A stretch of DNA of 64,000 nucleotides, from NCBI RefSeq assembly GCF_001939075.1, contig NZ_MPTA01000001.1, positions 372,001 to 436,000 on the forward strand. Direction: 5' to 3'. This document shows positions 50,824-60,048 of the stretch, one piece after another. Source of the stretch: Paenisporosarcina indica (lineage in GTDB: Bacteria; Bacillota; Bacilli; Bacillales_A; Planococcaceae). The notes under the pieces are model-generated. The model was not told where the DNA came from, made no database searches, and saw nothing but the letters and a program-made list of their open reading frames with translations. A program made the translations under genes and the position numbers. Every line of letters starts with the position of its first letter. Positions within the stretch are counted from its first letter, which is position 1.

Positions 50824-51827
50824 GTTTCTTTAAAAAAATAAAAGAAAAATTAACAGGAACAAGTGAATCTGTTTCTGTATCAGAAAAGTTTAAAGATGGT
50901 TTATCAAAAACCCGTAATCAATTCACTTCTAAAGTGAATGATTTAGTTGCAAAATACCGCAAAGTAGATGAGGATTTCTTCGAAGAGTTAGAAGATTTAT
51001 TGTTACAAGCAGACGTAGGTTTTGAAACAGTAGTGGAATTAATGGACTTACTACGTTTTGAAGTGCAACGGAAAAATATTAAAGACACTGCAGGCATCCA
51101 ATCGGTCATTTCAGAGAAGCTAGTTGAAATTTACGAGTCAGGCGACAACAGTTCCAACGAACTTCTTGTTCAAGATGCGGGCTTAACCGTTATTTTATTT
51201 GTAGGTGTCAATGGGGTTGGGAAAACTACTACAATCGGGAAACTGGCACATCGCTTAAAAGGGCAAGGTAGAAAGGTCATGTTAGCTGCTGGAGATACTT
51301 TCCGAGCAGGTGCAATTGATCAATTGCAAGTGTGGGGGGACCGTGTTGGTGTTGAAGTCATCAAGCAATCTGAAGGGTCTGATCCTGCTGCCGTTATGTA
51401 TGATGCTGTACGTGCTGCGAAAAACCGTGGTGTTGATGTGTTGATATGTGATACTGCTGGTCGTTTGCAAAATAAAGTAAACTTAATGAATGAATTACAA
51501 AAAGTTCATCGCGTGATTGAGCGAGAAGTACCTGGTGCTCCACACGAAGTGTTACTTGCTCTAGATGCGACTACAGGTCAGAATGCATTGATTCAAGCGC
51601 AATCTTTTAAAGAGGCAACAAATGTTACGGGCATTGTTTTAACAAAGCTTGACGGTACAGCTAAAGGCGGAATTGTATTAGCGATCCGTAACAAGCTGAA
51701 AATCCCTGTTAAATTTGTTGGACTCGGTGAAAAAATGGATGATTTGCAACCATTTGATACTGATAAATATGTTTATGGATTATTTGCTGATGGACTAGAG
51801 CAAGAAGACAAAAATGAACTTAACTAG
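50820..51827 (+). CDS. ftsY: Signal recognition particle receptor FtsY
   Basis: SRP receptor GTPase bringing ribosomes to the translocon. N domain with a short basic, amphipathic N-terminus (SFFKKIKEKL) instead of the long acidic domain of E. coli. GTPase motifs are GVNGVGKTT (129-137), DTAGRLQNK, TKLDGTAKGG. 335 aa. ATGA overlap with smc. Confidence 0.97.
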   Translation: MSFFKKIKEKLTGTSESVSVSEKFKDGLSKTRNQFTSKVNDLVAKYRKVDEDFFEELEDLLLQADVGFETVVELMDLLRFEVQRKNIKDTAGIQSVISEKLVEIYESGDNSSNELLVQDAGLTVILFVGVNGVGKTTTIGKLAHRLKGQGRKVMLAAGDTFRAGAIDQLQVWGDRVGVEVIKQSEGSDPAAVMYDAVRAAKNRGVDVLICDTAGRLQNKVNLMNELQKVHRVIEREVPGAPHEVLLALDATTGQNALIQAQSFKEATNVTGIVLTKLDGTAKGGIVLAIRNKLKIPVKFVGLGEKMDDLQPFDTDKYVYGLFADGLEQEDKNELN

Positions 51828-51841
51828 ACAAGTAAAAATAC

Positions 51842-51870
51842 TTGACACTTCAAGTGATGCTCGTTAAGAT
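51842..51870 (+). promoter_or_regulatory. Sigma-A promoter of ylxM-ffh
   Basis: TTGACA at 51842-51847, 17-base spacer, TAAGAT at 51865-51870, in the 73-base gap after ftsY. It lets ylxM-ffh be expressed apart from rnc-smc-ftsY. Confidence 0.8.
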
Positions 51871-51900
51871 ACAAGTAGAAAGCTTCGGGTGGGAGAGATC

Positions 51901-52239
51901 ATGATGCAAATTGAAAAAACAACACGCATGAACTTCCTTTTTGATTTTTATCAGTCCTTACTGACAGACAAACAACGAAGTTATATGCATCTCTATTATT
52001 TAGATGATCACTCACTTGGAGAAATAGCTGACGAATATAATATATCTAGACAAGCTGTCTATGATAATATTCGTCGAACAGATGCAATGTTAGAAGAGTA
52101 CGAAGATAAACTTCGACTATTGGAAAAATTTCAACAGCGCAAAGATGTGATGGAGCAATTGCAACAAGTAATTCAAACAGATTCTGTCAATCAGGAATTA
52201 GCATTGGAATTGATTGAACAGCTAAAAGAATCGGATTAG
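51901..52239 (+). CDS. ylxM: YlxM/p13-like SRP-associated helix-turn-helix protein
   Basis: 112 residues with a sigma-4-like [22 protein letters not shown], then [20 protein letters not shown]. Known to associate with the SRP system and always beside ffh. The start is ATG 51901 or 51904, after GGGAGAG; the upstream GTG at 51889 is part of the ribosome site. Confidence 0.93.
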   Translation: MMQIEKTTRMNFLFDFYQSLLTDKQRSYMHLYYLDDHSLGEIADEYNISRQAVYDNIRRTDAMLEEYEDKLRLLEKFQQRKDVMEQLQQVIQTDSVNQELALELIEQLKESD

Positions 52240-52251
52240 GAGGCGGCATGC

Positions 52252-53607
52252 ATGGCATTTGAAGGTTTAGCTGAGCGGCTGCAAGGAACAATCCAACGTA
52301 TCAAAGGCAAAGGTAAAGTTTCCGAAGCAGACGTAAAAGAAATGATGAGAGATGTCCGACGTGCGTTGATTGAAGCGGATGTTAACTTGAAAGTTGTCAA
52401 AGACTTCGTCAAAGTTGTTAGTGAACGTGCTGTTGGTGTGGACGTAATGAAGAGTTTGACACCAGGACAACAAGTAATCAAAATCGTTAAAGAAGAGTTG
52501 ACGGTGTTGATGGGTGGCGAACAAAGTCCGATTCAATTTGCGAAAAAACCACCAACTGTCATCATGATGGTGGGTTTACAAGGGGCTGGTAAAACAACCA
52601 CAACTGGTAAGTTGGCCAATATCTTGCGGAAAAAGTATAATCGTAACCCACTATTAGTGGCTGCGGATATTTATCGACCAGCTGCAATTCAACAGCTTCA
52701 AACCATTGGAAAACAATTGTCTTTACCTGTTTTTTCGTTGGGGACAGATGTATCACCAGTAGAAATTGTCCGTCAAGCATTGGAACAATCAAAAGTAGAC
52801 CACAATGATGTAGTGATCATAGATACCGCTGGTCGTTTGCATATTGATGAAAAACTGATGCAAGAATTGAAAGACATTCGCGCATTAAAAGAACCAGATG
52901 AAGTGTTCCTGGTTGTTGATGCAATGACTGGTCAAGATGCTGTTAATGTTGCTCAAAGTTTTGATGAAACAGTCGGTATTACAGGGGTAGTATTAACGAA
53001 GCTTGATGGCGATACACGTGGTGGAGCAGCATTATCAATCCGTTCAATTGCACAAAAACCGATTAAATTTGTCGGGATGGGTGAGAAAATGGATGCACTT
53101 GAACCATTTCATCCGGAGCGTATGGCATCTCGTATTCTAGGGATGGGTGACATGATGTCACTGATTGAAAAAGCACAAGCCAATGTAGATGAAGAAAAAG
53201 CGAAAGAGCTGGAAGAAAAATTCAGAACACAAAGTTTTACGTTCGATGACTTTATTGATCAAATGAATCAAGTGAAACAAATGGGTCCTCTTGAAGATAT
53301 TATTAAGATGTTACCTGGAGCAGGTAAAATTAAAGGCTTAGAAAATGCTAAAGTGGATGAAAAACAAATGGGTCGTGTAGAGGCGATTATTTATGCGATG
53401 ACACCTCAAGAAAAAACGACGCCTGACATCATTAACTCGAGCCGGAAAAAACGAATTGCCAAAGGGTCGGGTACCTCAATCCAAGATGTAAACCGCTTGC
53501 TCAAGCAATTTGAAGATATGAAAAAAATGATGAAACAAATGACAAACATGCAACAAAAAGGCAAGAAAAAGATGAAAATGCCAGGATTGAACTCGCTTTT
53601 CAAATAA
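52252..53607 (+). CDS. ffh: Signal recognition particle protein Ffh
   Basis: GTPase binding signal sequences and the SRP RNA. N-G domain with GLQGAGKTT (108-116), DTAGRLHID and TKLDGDTRGG. C-terminal methionine-rich M domain (about 300-440), ending MKKMMKQMTNMQQKGKKK. 451 aa. AGGAGG ribosome site; 12 bases after ylxM. Confidence 0.97.
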   Translation: MAFEGLAERLQGTIQRIKGKGKVSEADVKEMMRDVRRALIEADVNLKVVKDFVKVVSERAVGVDVMKSLTPGQQVIKIVKEELTVLMGGEQSPIQFAKKPPTVIMMVGLQGAGKTTTTGKLANILRKKYNRNPLLVAADIYRPAAIQQLQTIGKQLSLPVFSLGTDVSPVEIVRQALEQSKVDHNDVVIIDTAGRLHIDEKLMQELKDIRALKEPDEVFLVVDAMTGQDAVNVAQSFDETVGITGVVLTKLDGDTRGGAALSIRSIAQKPIKFVGMGEKMDALEPFHPERMASRILGMGDMMSLIEKAQANVDEEKAKELEEKFRTQSFTFDDFIDQMNQVKQMGPLEDIIKMLPGAGKIKGLENAKVDEKQMGRVEAIIYAMTPQEKTTPDIINSSRKKRIAKGSGTSIQDVNRLLKQFEDMKKMMKQMTNMQQKGKKKMKMPGLNSLFK

Positions 53608-53656
53608 TAATTATCCCATTATTTCAATGTATTTATAAGGTGTTAAGAAAAAACAC

Positions 53657-53685
53657 TTTACAAACAAATCAATCCTTGATAATAT
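53657..53685 (+). promoter_or_regulatory. Sigma-A promoter of rpsP
   Basis: TTTACA at 53657-53662, 17 bases, TAATAT at 53680-53685, 39 bases before the rpsP start. Confidence 0.78.
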
Positions 53686-53724
53686 ACTATCTTGTGTGAA
53701 ACTATTCGGAGGTGCAATTAAAAA

Positions 53725-53997
53725 ATGGCAGTTAAAATTCGCTTAAAACGTATGGGAGCTAAAAAATCTCCTTTCTATCGTATTGTTGTTGCTGACGCTC
53801 GTGCTCCACGTGACGGCCGTCAAATCGAAACAGTTGGTACTTACAACCCATTAACAAAACCAGCTGAAGTTAAAATCAACGAAGAATTAGCGTTGAAATG
53901 GTTATCAACTGGTGCTAAACCATCTGATACAGTACGTAACTTGTTCTCAGAACAAGGCATCATGGAGAAATTCCATAACGCAAAAAACGCTAAGTAA
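53725..53997 (+). CDS. rpsP: 30S ribosomal protein S16
   Basis: 90 residues, [26 protein letters not shown]..., matching S16. First gene of the rpsP-khpA-(rimM-trmD-rplS) series. Ribosome site GGAGGTG. Confidence 0.97.
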   Translation: MAVKIRLKRMGAKKSPFYRIVVADARAPRDGRQIETVGTYNPLTKPAEVKINEELALKWLSTGAKPSDTVRNLFSEQGIMEKFHNAKNAK

Positions 53998-54011
53998 TCG
54001 GGGGCGGCATA

Positions 54012-54245
54012 ATGAAGCAGCTGATTGAAACAATTGTTAAACCATTAGTTGATTATCCGGAAGAAGTTCGTGTTGAACGTGACGAAAATGCAAACCGTAT
54101 TGTCTACAAACTTTCTGTCCATGCTGATGATATGGGGAAAGTTATTGGTAAGCAAGGACGTGTTGCGAAAGCAATACGCACCATTGTTTATTCAGCAGCA
54201 AGCAGTCACCACAAAAAAAAGACTTATGTCGATATTCTAGATTAA
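54012..54245 (+). CDS. khpA: KH-domain RNA-binding protein KhpA (YlqC)
   Basis: 77-residue single KH domain with the GKVIGKQGRVAKAIR GxxG loop. KhpA pairs with KhpB/Jag in RNA regulation linked to elongation and division. Ribosome site GGGGGCGG, 14 bases after rpsP. Confidence 0.94.
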   Translation: MKQLIETIVKPLVDYPEEVRVERDENANRIVYKLSVHADDMGKVIGKQGRVAKAIRTIVYSAASSHHKKKTYVDILD

Positions 54246-54246
54246 G

Positions 54247-54279
54247 AAAAAGGAGGGAGCTTAGGTTCCTTCCTTTTTT
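54247..54279 (+). terminator. Terminator after khpA
   Basis: AAAAAGGAGGGA pairs (one G-U) with TTCCTTCCTTTTTT around GCTTAGG. It separates khpA from the repeat cluster. Confidence 0.75.
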
Positions 54280-54320
54280 GTACTAAAAAAGAGTAAAATA
54301 AATTTTACTTGCTGACAATT

Positions 54321-54400
54321 TAATGCATTGCTACAAGCACCGCTCACTCATGAGTTTCTGCTGGAAACCTGCGTTGGACTGGAGTGGCGCTTTCAGTTGT
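54321..54400. repeat. Interspersed repeat, tandem copy A (short)
   Basis: About 80 bases from CTACAAGCACCG to GGAGTGGCGCTTTC; shorter and more diverged than the two copies that follow. Confidence 0.6.
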
Positions 54401-54513
54401 CTAATGTCTAGCTACAATCGCCACCCGAGGTCCCATCAGGGGGTCAGTAAGGCGGAATTTCGCCTTTCATCCTTCCAAAGCCGATGTTGGGCAGAGTTTC
54501 GCTTTGTGCTTTT
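54401..54513. repeat. Interspersed repeat, tandem copy B
   Basis: About 113 bases, opening CTAATGTCTAGCTACAATCG and closing GCAGAGTTTCGCTTT. Internal GGCGGAATTTCGCC hairpin. Same orientation as copy C. Confidence 0.75.
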
Positions 54514-54632
54514 CTAATGTCTAGCTGCAAGCGCCAGCCCGCACCTAAGCTTCAGGCCCTCATGCGAAAGCAGGCTTTCGAATCGGTCCTTCCAGCACCG
54601 GTGTGGGCTAGAGTGGCGCTTTCCGCTTTTCT
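54514..54632. repeat. Interspersed repeat, tandem copy C
   Basis: About 119 bases, opening CTAATGTCTAGCTGCAAGCG and closing GAGTGGCGCTTTCCGCTTTT. The ends are inverted (AGCGCCA against TGGCGCTT) with an inner GCGAAAGCAGGCTTTCG hairpin. The reverse complement matches the element at 3071-3185. Its end lies 19 bases before the rimM start. Confidence 0.78.
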
Positions 54633-54650
54633 ATAAAAGGAGTGATTTTG

Positions 54651-55166
54651 ATGGAATGGTATAACGTAGGTAAGATCGTAAACACTCATGGAATTCGTGG
54701 AGAGGTTCGCGTCATCTCAAGTACGGATTTTCCAGAAGAACGTTATGCAGTTGGTAACAAGCTTTCGCTTTTCAAGGCGGATTCAAAAACTCCAATTGTA
54801 TTGACGGTTGCAAGTCATCGTCAACATAAAAATTTCGATTTGTTGACTTTTGAAGGGTTTTTAACAATTGAGATGGTACAAGGGTTCAGAGATGGAATCC
54901 TGAAAGTTTCAGAAAATCAATTGTCTGATCTAGAAGGCGATGAATACTATTTCCATGAGATCATGGGTTGTACAGTCCATGACCAGGATGGACAAGTGAT
55001 TGGCGTAGTGACCGATATTTTGCAAACAGGTGCAAATGATGTTTGGACGGTTACACCGGAAAAAGGAAAAGCTCACTATATTCCGTATATTGAAGATGTA
55101 GTAAAAGAAATTGATATTGATGAAAAGAAAATTATCATTGATGTTTTGGACGGCCTATTGTCATGA
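54651..55166 (+). CDS. rimM: Ribosome maturation factor RimM
   Basis: 30S assembly factor binding S19. N-terminal RimM barrel ([21 protein letters not shown]), C-terminal PRC-barrel (about 95-170, with [11 protein letters not shown] and YIPYIEDVV). 171 aa. ATG 54651 follows AAAGGAG. ATGA-type overlap with trmD. Confidence 0.95.
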   Translation: MEWYNVGKIVNTHGIRGEVRVISSTDFPEERYAVGNKLSLFKADSKTPIVLTVASHRQHKNFDLLTFEGFLTIEMVQGFRDGILKVSENQLSDLEGDEYYFHEIMGCTVHDQDGQVIGVVTDILQTGANDVWTVTPEKGKAHYIPYIEDVVKEIDIDEKKIIIDVLDGLLS

Positions 55167-55903
55167 TGAACATTCATGTGTTGTCGTTGTTTCCGGAAAT
55201 GTTTGAAGGAGTTTTCGGTTCATCGATCTTAAAAAAAGCACAAGAAAAGAATGCTGTTTCTTTGGAAGTCACTAACTTCCGATTATATTCGGGCAATAAA
55301 CATAGCCAGGTGGATGATTATCCTTATGGTGGGGGAGCAGGTATGGTTTTGAAACCAGAACCCCTATTTCAAGCGGTAGAGGCCATAACTGGAGACTCTA
55401 AAAAACCTCGTATCATTTTGATGTGTCCGCAAGGTGAGAGATTTACGCAAGCGAAAGCGGAAGAACTGGCAACGGAAGAAGAGCTTGTATTCTTATGTGG
55501 CCATTATGAAGGATATGATGAACGAATTCGACAACATCTGGTGACAGATGAAATCTCGATTGGTGATTTTGTGTTGACGGGTGGAGAACTTGGAGCAATG
55601 ACGGTAATTGATAGCGTGGTGCGTTTATTACCTGGTGTTCTAGGCAATGATGACTCACCAGTTCAAGATTCGTTTTCAACTGGCTTACTCGAACACCCTC
55701 ACTATACTAGACCTGCAGACTTTAACGGTTTAAAGGTCCCTGATGTGTTACTTTCTGGAAATCACGCTCACATTGAACGGTGGCGACGTGAACAGTCGCT
55801 ATTTCGAACGTGGAGTAGACGACCGGATCTCTTAAGTAATACAGAACTTTCTTCAGCTGAACAAAAGTTAATTGATCAATGGGAGAAAGAAAAAAACGAC
55901 TAA
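55163..55903 (+). CDS. trmD: tRNA (guanine-37-N1)-methyltransferase
   Basis: Makes m1G37, preventing +1 frameshifts. SPOUT trefoil-knot enzyme with [25 protein letters not shown] and [13 protein letters not shown]; the C-terminal tRNA-binding helices carry [19 protein letters not shown]. 246 aa. Start at ATG 55163 or 55166. Confidence 0.97.
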   Translation: MMNIHVLSLFPEMFEGVFGSSILKKAQEKNAVSLEVTNFRLYSGNKHSQVDDYPYGGGAGMVLKPEPLFQAVEAITGDSKKPRIILMCPQGERFTQAKAEELATEEELVFLCGHYEGYDERIRQHLVTDEISIGDFVLTGGELGAMTVIDSVVRLLPGVLGNDDSPVQDSFSTGLLEHPHYTRPADFNGLKVPDVLLSGNHAHIERWRREQSLFRTWSRRPDLLSNTELSSAEQKLIDQWEKEKND

Positions 55904-55921
55904 TATGCCTTGCTTGCAGCT

Positions 55922-55950
55922 TTGAATTGTGGTAACATCTAACTTGTACT
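55922..55950 (+). promoter_or_regulatory. Possible promoter of rplS
   Basis: TTGAAT at 55922-55927, 17 bases, TGTACT at 55945-55950. Acceptable spacing but a non-consensus -10. Confidence 0.4.
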
Positions 55951-56025
55951 TCTATGCGAAGTGCTGAATTACGGTGTTCCGCTGCAGCCACAGTCGCTGG
56001 CATGAGCATCTGTCTAAGGAGAGAA
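55951..56025 (+). promoter_or_regulatory. Probable L19 leader RNA before rplS
   Basis: The untranslated stretch before rplS contains GTGTTCCGCTGCAGCCAC and GCTGGCATGAGCATCTGTC, which I recognise as the conserved core of the Bacillales L19 leader, ending in the TAAGGAG ribosome site. It presumably senses free L19; the assignment is from memory of the motif. Confidence 0.6.
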
Positions 56026-56029
56026 AATT

Positions 56030-56374
56030 ATGCAAAACATTATTACTGAAATCACTAAAGAACAACTTCGTACGGATCTTCCTGATTTCCGTCCTGGTGA
56101 CACTGTACGTGTACACGTTAAGGTCGTAGAGGGAACTCGCGAACGTATCCAAATGTATGAAGGTGTAGTTATTAAACGTCGTGGTGGCGGTGTGAGTTCA
56201 ACTTTCACTGTTCGTAAAATTTCTTACGGTGTTGGTGTTGAACGTACATTCCCTGTACACACACCAAAAATTGCTCAATTAGAAGTTCTTCGTCGTGGTA
56301 AAGTACGTCGTGCGAAATTGTACTACCTACGTGACCTTCGTGGTAAAGCAGCTCGTATTAAAGAAATTCGATAA
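56030..56374 (+). CDS. rplS: 50S ribosomal protein L19
   Basis: 114 residues with the L19 signature [35 protein letters not shown] and [19 protein letters not shown]. Ribosome site AAGGAGAG. Followed by a strong terminator. Confidence 0.98.
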   Translation: MQNIITEITKEQLRTDLPDFRPGDTVRVHVKVVEGTRERIQMYEGVVIKRRGGGVSSTFTVRKISYGVGVERTFPVHTPKIAQLEVLRRGKVRRAKLYYLRDLRGKAARIKEIR

Positions 56375-56384
56375 TTGTCAAATC

Positions 56385-56421
56385 AGGAAGAGAGCTTGGC
56401 TATCAAGCTCTCTTCCTTTTT
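56385..56421 (+). terminator. Terminator after rplS
   Basis: AGGAAGAGAGCTT/AAGCTCTCTTCCT stem, GGCTATC loop, then TTTT. It lies inside the open frame that runs upstream of the signal peptidase and shows that frame is not its true 5' end. Confidence 0.92.
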
Positions 56422-56448
56422 GCGTGAAACTAAAAATACTTGTACAAT
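56420..56448 (+). promoter_or_regulatory. Sigma-A promoter of the signal peptidase gene
   Basis: TTGCGT at 56420-56425, 17 bases, TACAAT at 56443-56448; the predicted start is about 24 bases before the ATG at 56478. Confidence 0.72.
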
Positions 56449-56477
56449 AAAAGGTATTAATGCAAGGAGGCAACAAC

Positions 56478-57037
56478 ATGGAACAAACGAAAAAAAGAAA
56501 AATGAATTTTGGGAATGGTCTAAAGCCTTACTCATCGCATTTGGACTTGCATGGATCATCCGTTATTTTTTATTCACACCGATTGTAGTGGATGGAGAAT
56601 CAATGATGCCAACGCTTGAAGATGGAGACCGTATGATTGTCAACAAAATTGGCTACGAAGTGGGAGAACCAGACCGTTTTGATATCGTGGTGTTTCATGC
56701 ACCTGAGAAAAAAGATTACATTAAGCGTGTAATCGGTCTGCCAGGAGATCGTGTTGCCTATAAAAATGATCAATTATATATAAATGGAGAGCCATTGCCA
56801 GAACCGTATTTAGATCCCAAAAAAGAAGAGATTAATGAAGGTACTTTAACAGAAGATTTTACACTCGAAGAGCTTTGGCAAATTGAAGTTGTTCCTGAAG
56901 GATATGTCTTTGTGATGGGTGATAATCGCAGATACAGTAAAGACAGTCGAATTATTGGTGTGGTTTCAATGGAAGAAATAATAGGCAGTACAAGCTTTAT
57001 TTTTTGGCCACCAAATGAACTGGGACTTGTCGAGTAA
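56478..57037 (+). CDS. sipS: Type I signal peptidase, with apparent frameshift after the start codon
   Basis: Membrane serine protease removing signal peptides. In the main frame: one TM helix (about ALLIAFGLAWIIRYFLF), catalytic Ser in GESMMPTL, catalytic Lys in YIKRVIGLPGD, and VMGDNRRYSKDSR. The only start with a ribosome site (AAGGAGG at 56464-56470) is ATG 56478, which is out of frame: it reads MEQTKK and then leaves the frame. One added A in the A7 run at 56490-56496 restores MEQTKKKKNEFWEWSK and a 186-residue protein with Ser42/Lys83. The main frame itself is open back to TTG 56375 but crosses the rplS terminator and the promoter. A sequencing error in the homopolymer, a real mutation, or slippage are all possible. 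Confidence 0.85.
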
Positions 57038-57055
57038 CATAGGGGGAATTAGTAC

Positions 57056-57925
57056 ATGACCATTCAATGGTTTCCAGGACACATGGCGAAAGCTCGTCGT
57101 CAAGTTACTGAAAAATTAAAATTAGTAGATATCATATTTGAATTAATCGACGCAAGATTACCACTTTCTTCAAGAAATCCAATGATTGATGAAGTGATTG
57201 GACAAAAAACAAGACTCTTGATATTAAATAAGGCCGATATGGCAGATGACGTAGAAACGAAAAAGTGGATTCGTTATTTTGAAGAGCGTGGTCATCGTGC
57301 AGTCGCCATTAACTCATTTGAAGGAAAAGGATTACAAACTGTAACAAAAGCAGCTACTGAATTGTTAGCAGAAAAATGGGAACGAATGCGTTCTCGTGGG
57401 ATTAAACCTCGTGCTATTCGTGCCATGATTGTAGGGATTCCGAACGTTGGAAAGTCTACATTAATCAATCGCTTAGCAAAGAAAAACCTCGCTAAAACAG
57501 GAAATACTCCAGGAGTCACGAAAGCCCAGCAGTGGATTAAAGTTGAAAAAGAGCTTGAACTGTTAGACACACCGGGTATTTTATGGCCGAAGTTTGAGGA
57601 TCAAGCGGTTGGGTACAAATTAGCATTAACAGGTGCGATTAAAGACACCATTATTAATATGGAAGATTTAGCTGTTTACGGACTTCGGTTCTTAGCTGAA
57701 CATTATCCGAAAAGAATGGAAGAACGCTACAAACTCACTGAAGTAGATGAAAATTTAGTTGAGACATTCGATCATATCGGAAAACTCCGACGCACTTTTG
57801 CAGGTGGCGGGGAAATTGATTACGATCAGGTAGCTCAACTTGTAGTCCGTGATATCCGTAATCTCCATCTAGGAAAACTGACTTTTGATCTTGTGGATGA
57901 AATTAAATTAACTACAGAAAAATGA
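57056..57925 (+). CDS. rbgA: Ribosome biogenesis GTPase RbgA (YlqF)
   Basis: Circularly permuted GTPase for late 50S assembly. It starts [16 protein letters not shown] with the conserved His; G4 LNKADM, G1 [13 protein letters not shown]3 [10 protein letters not shown]-terminal ANTAR-like domain. 289 aa. Confidence 0.96.
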   Translation: MTIQWFPGHMAKARRQVTEKLKLVDIIFELIDARLPLSSRNPMIDEVIGQKTRLLILNKADMADDVETKKWIRYFEERGHRAVAINSFEGKGLQTVTKAATELLAEKWERMRSRGIKPRAIRAMIVGIPNVGKSTLINRLAKKNLAKTGNTPGVTKAQQWIKVEKELELLDTPGILWPKFEDQAVGYKLALTGAIKDTIINMEDLAVYGLRFLAEHYPKRMEERYKLTEVDENLVETFDHIGKLRRTFAGGGEIDYDQVAQLVVRDIRNLHLGKLTFDLVDEIKLTTEK

Positions 57926-57957
57926 CCTTTTTTGCCTTCGGGTAGGAAAGGTTTTTT
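57925..57957 (+). terminator. Weak hairpin after rbgA
   Basis: ACCTTT/AAAGGT with an inner CCTTCGGGTAGG and T6. Between rbgA and rnhB. Confidence 0.5.
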
Positions 57958-57983
57958 CATGAAGGTACATAGAGGTGAATCGT

Positions 57984-58748
57984 GTGGAAACTGTAAAAAA
58001 CATTGCTGAAAAGCTAAAGGTGACTTTTCAACCATCTGATTGGACGCTAGCACTGACAACAGATCAACGAGTCGGCGTACAAAAATTAGTCTCTTCTTGG
58101 CAAAAAAGAATAGATCAAGAAAAATATATACAAGCGCAACATACAGAAAAAATACAATTTGATACAAGCTTTAAACATCAGCCAGAAGATTTAGTAGCAG
58201 GAATTGATGAAGCGGGTAGAGGGCCACTTGCAGGTCCAGTCGTTACGGCAGCAGTCATTTTTTCTGATTATTCGAAAGAACTTGTTGGTTTAAATGACTC
58301 GAAGCAATTGTCGCGAATAAAAAGACAAAAGTTTTCGGAAATCATAAAGAAACATGCAGCGGCTTACTATATACATATTCAATCTGTCGAAAAAATCGAT
58401 ACGCTTAATATTTATGAAGCGACAAAAGATTCGATGGCACTGTCAGTAAGCAATCTGTCCATTCAACCGGATATCTTATTAGTCGATGCTATGACGCTAC
58501 CAACCACCATTCGACAGCACTCCATCATAAAAGGTGATGCAAAGAGTCTTGCAATAGCAGCTGCATCGATCTTAGCGAAAACAGCGCGAGATGATATAAT
58601 GGATGAGTTCGACAAAATATACCCCGAATACAACTTTGCAAAGAATGCAGGATACGGCACGGCAGAACATTTAACTGCTTTAAAGCAGTTTGGTGCCACC
58701 GGTATTCACCGAAAAACATTTGAACCTGTAAAGTCGATGATTCGCTAA
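57984..58748 (+). CDS. rnhB: Ribonuclease HII
   Basis: Removes ribonucleotides from RNA-DNA hybrids. Motif GIDEAGRGPLAGPVV at about 73-87 carries the first acidic residues; LVDAMTLP holds the next. An N-terminal extension of about 70 residues is usual for Bacillus RnhB. GTG 57984 has AGAGGTG seven bases upstream; GTG 57975 overlaps the ribosome site. 254 aa. Confidence 0.95.
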   Translation: METVKNIAEKLKVTFQPSDWTLALTTDQRVGVQKLVSSWQKRIDQEKYIQAQHTEKIQFDTSFKHQPEDLVAGIDEAGRGPLAGPVVTAAVIFSDYSKELVGLNDSKQLSRIKRQKFSEIIKKHAAAYYIHIQSVEKIDTLNIYEATKDSMALSVSNLSIQPDILLVDAMTLPTTIRQHSIIKGDAKSLAIAAASILAKTARDDIMDEFDKIYPEYNFAKNAGYGTAEHLTALKQFGATGIHRKTFEPVKSMIR

Positions 58749-58792
58749 GAAGTCCGAATATTTGAAGTTTAGCGGAAAACAATAGACTTATG

Positions 58793-58821
58793 TGGACATT
58801 GTTTGACAGGTTTTATACAAT
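58793..58821 (+). promoter_or_regulatory. Sigma-A promoter of sucCD
   Basis: TGGACA at 58793-58798, 17 bases, TACAAT at 58816-58821, about 49 bases before sucC. Confidence 0.68.
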
Positions 58822-58869
58822 GGGTTAGGTAGTAAATTACTTGACAGAAGTTTGATTGGAGGATGTAAG

Positions 58870-60030
58870 ATGAATATCCATGAATATCAAGGGAAACAAC
58901 TCCTCAGACAATATGGTGTCTCAGTATCGAACGGCCTAGTTGCTTTTTCTCCAGAAGAAGCAGTAAAAGCTGCAAAAGAACTTGGCACAGACGTTGTCGT
59001 GGTGAAAGCTCAAATCCATGCGGGTGGTCGTGGTAAAGCTGGTGGTGTTAAAATCGCGAAGAGCTTAGATGAAGTTCGTGAATACGCGAAAGAACTTCTT
59101 GGGAAAGTCCTTGTTACTCATCAAACAGGTCCAGAAGGAAAAGAAATTAAGCGTCTTCTTGTTGAAGAAGGATGCGATATTAAAAAAGAGTACTATATTG
59201 GTTTAGTACTTGACCGTGCAACTTCTCGTGTAACTCTTATGGGTTCTGAAGAAGGCGGAATGGATATTGAAGAAGTTGCTGAAGCAACTCCTGAAAAAAT
59301 CTTTAAAGAAATCATTGATCCAGTTGTTGGATTGACAGGCTTCCAAGCTCGCCGTATGGCTTTCAACATGAACATCCCAGCAAAATTGGTAAACAAAGCA
59401 GCGAAATTCATGCTAGGTCTATACCAAGTATTTGTTGAAAAAGATGCAGCAATCGTTGAAATTAACCCGCTTGTAGTTACAGCTGGTGGAGACGTAATGG
59501 CTCTAGATGCGAAGTTTAACTTTGATGCAAATGCTCTATATCGTCACAAAGACATTTTAGAACTACGTGACTTCGACGAAGAAGATGCAAAGGAAATCGA
59601 AGCTTCTAAATATGACCTAAGCTATATTTCTTTAGATGGAAACATCGGTTGTATGGTTAACGGTGCTGGACTAGCTATGGCAACAATGGATACGATTAGC
59701 TATTACGGCGGATCACCCGCTAACTTCCTTGACGTTGGGGGCGGTGCGACAGCTGAGAAAGTAACTGAAGCATTTAAAATCATTCTTTCAGACAAAAATG
59801 TTAAAGGTATTTTCGTTAACATCTTTGGCGGAATCATGAAGTGTGACGTTATCGCTGAAGGCGTAATCACAGCTGCGAAAGAAGTTGGATTACAAGTACC
59901 ACTTGTTGTTCGTTTAGAAGGAACAAACGTGGACCTTGGTAAGAAATTATTGAATGAATCTGGCTTAAACATTGTTGCGGCTGGTTCTATGGCGGATGGC
60001 GCGCAAAAAATTGTTGAACTTGTAGGCTAA
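58870..60030 (+). CDS. sucC: Succinyl-CoA synthetase, beta subunit
   Basis: TCA-cycle enzyme making succinate and a nucleoside triphosphate. ATP-grasp domain from [17 protein letters not shown] with [15 protein letters not shown]; the C-terminal domain contains [10 protein letters not shown]. 386 aa. Start ATG 58870 after GGAGGATG; the in-frame TTG/ATT region upstream is the ribosome site. Confidence 0.97.
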   Translation: MNIHEYQGKQLLRQYGVSVSNGLVAFSPEEAVKAAKELGTDVVVVKAQIHAGGRGKAGGVKIAKSLDEVREYAKELLGKVLVTHQTGPEGKEIKRLLVEEGCDIKKEYYIGLVLDRATSRVTLMGSEEGGMDIEEVAEATPEKIFKEIIDPVVGLTGFQARRMAFNMNIPAKLVNKAAKFMLGLYQVFVEKDAAIVEINPLVVTAGGDVMALDAKFNFDANALYRHKDILELRDFDEEDAKEIEASKYDLSYISLDGNIGCMVNGAGLAMATMDTISYYGGSPANFLDVGGGATAEKVTEAFKIILSDKNVKGIFVNIFGGIMKCDVIAEGVITAAKEVGLQVPLVVRLEGTNVDLGKKLLNESGLNIVAAGSMADGAQKIVELVG

Positions 60031-60048
60031 GAAAGGCAGGGACAAAAG

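Noticed and set aside
54323-54517. 64-residue ORF
   Set aside because: Lies wholly in repeat copies A and B; the reading follows the repeat, not a protein.
56375-56477. N-terminal extension of the signal peptidase from TTG 56375
   Set aside because: It would translate the rplS terminator, a promoter and a ribosome site.
56488-56497. Programmed -1 frameshift in the signal peptidase as the main explanation
   Set aside because: The direction fits, but no known precedent in this family and no stimulatory structure was seen; error or mutation is simpler.
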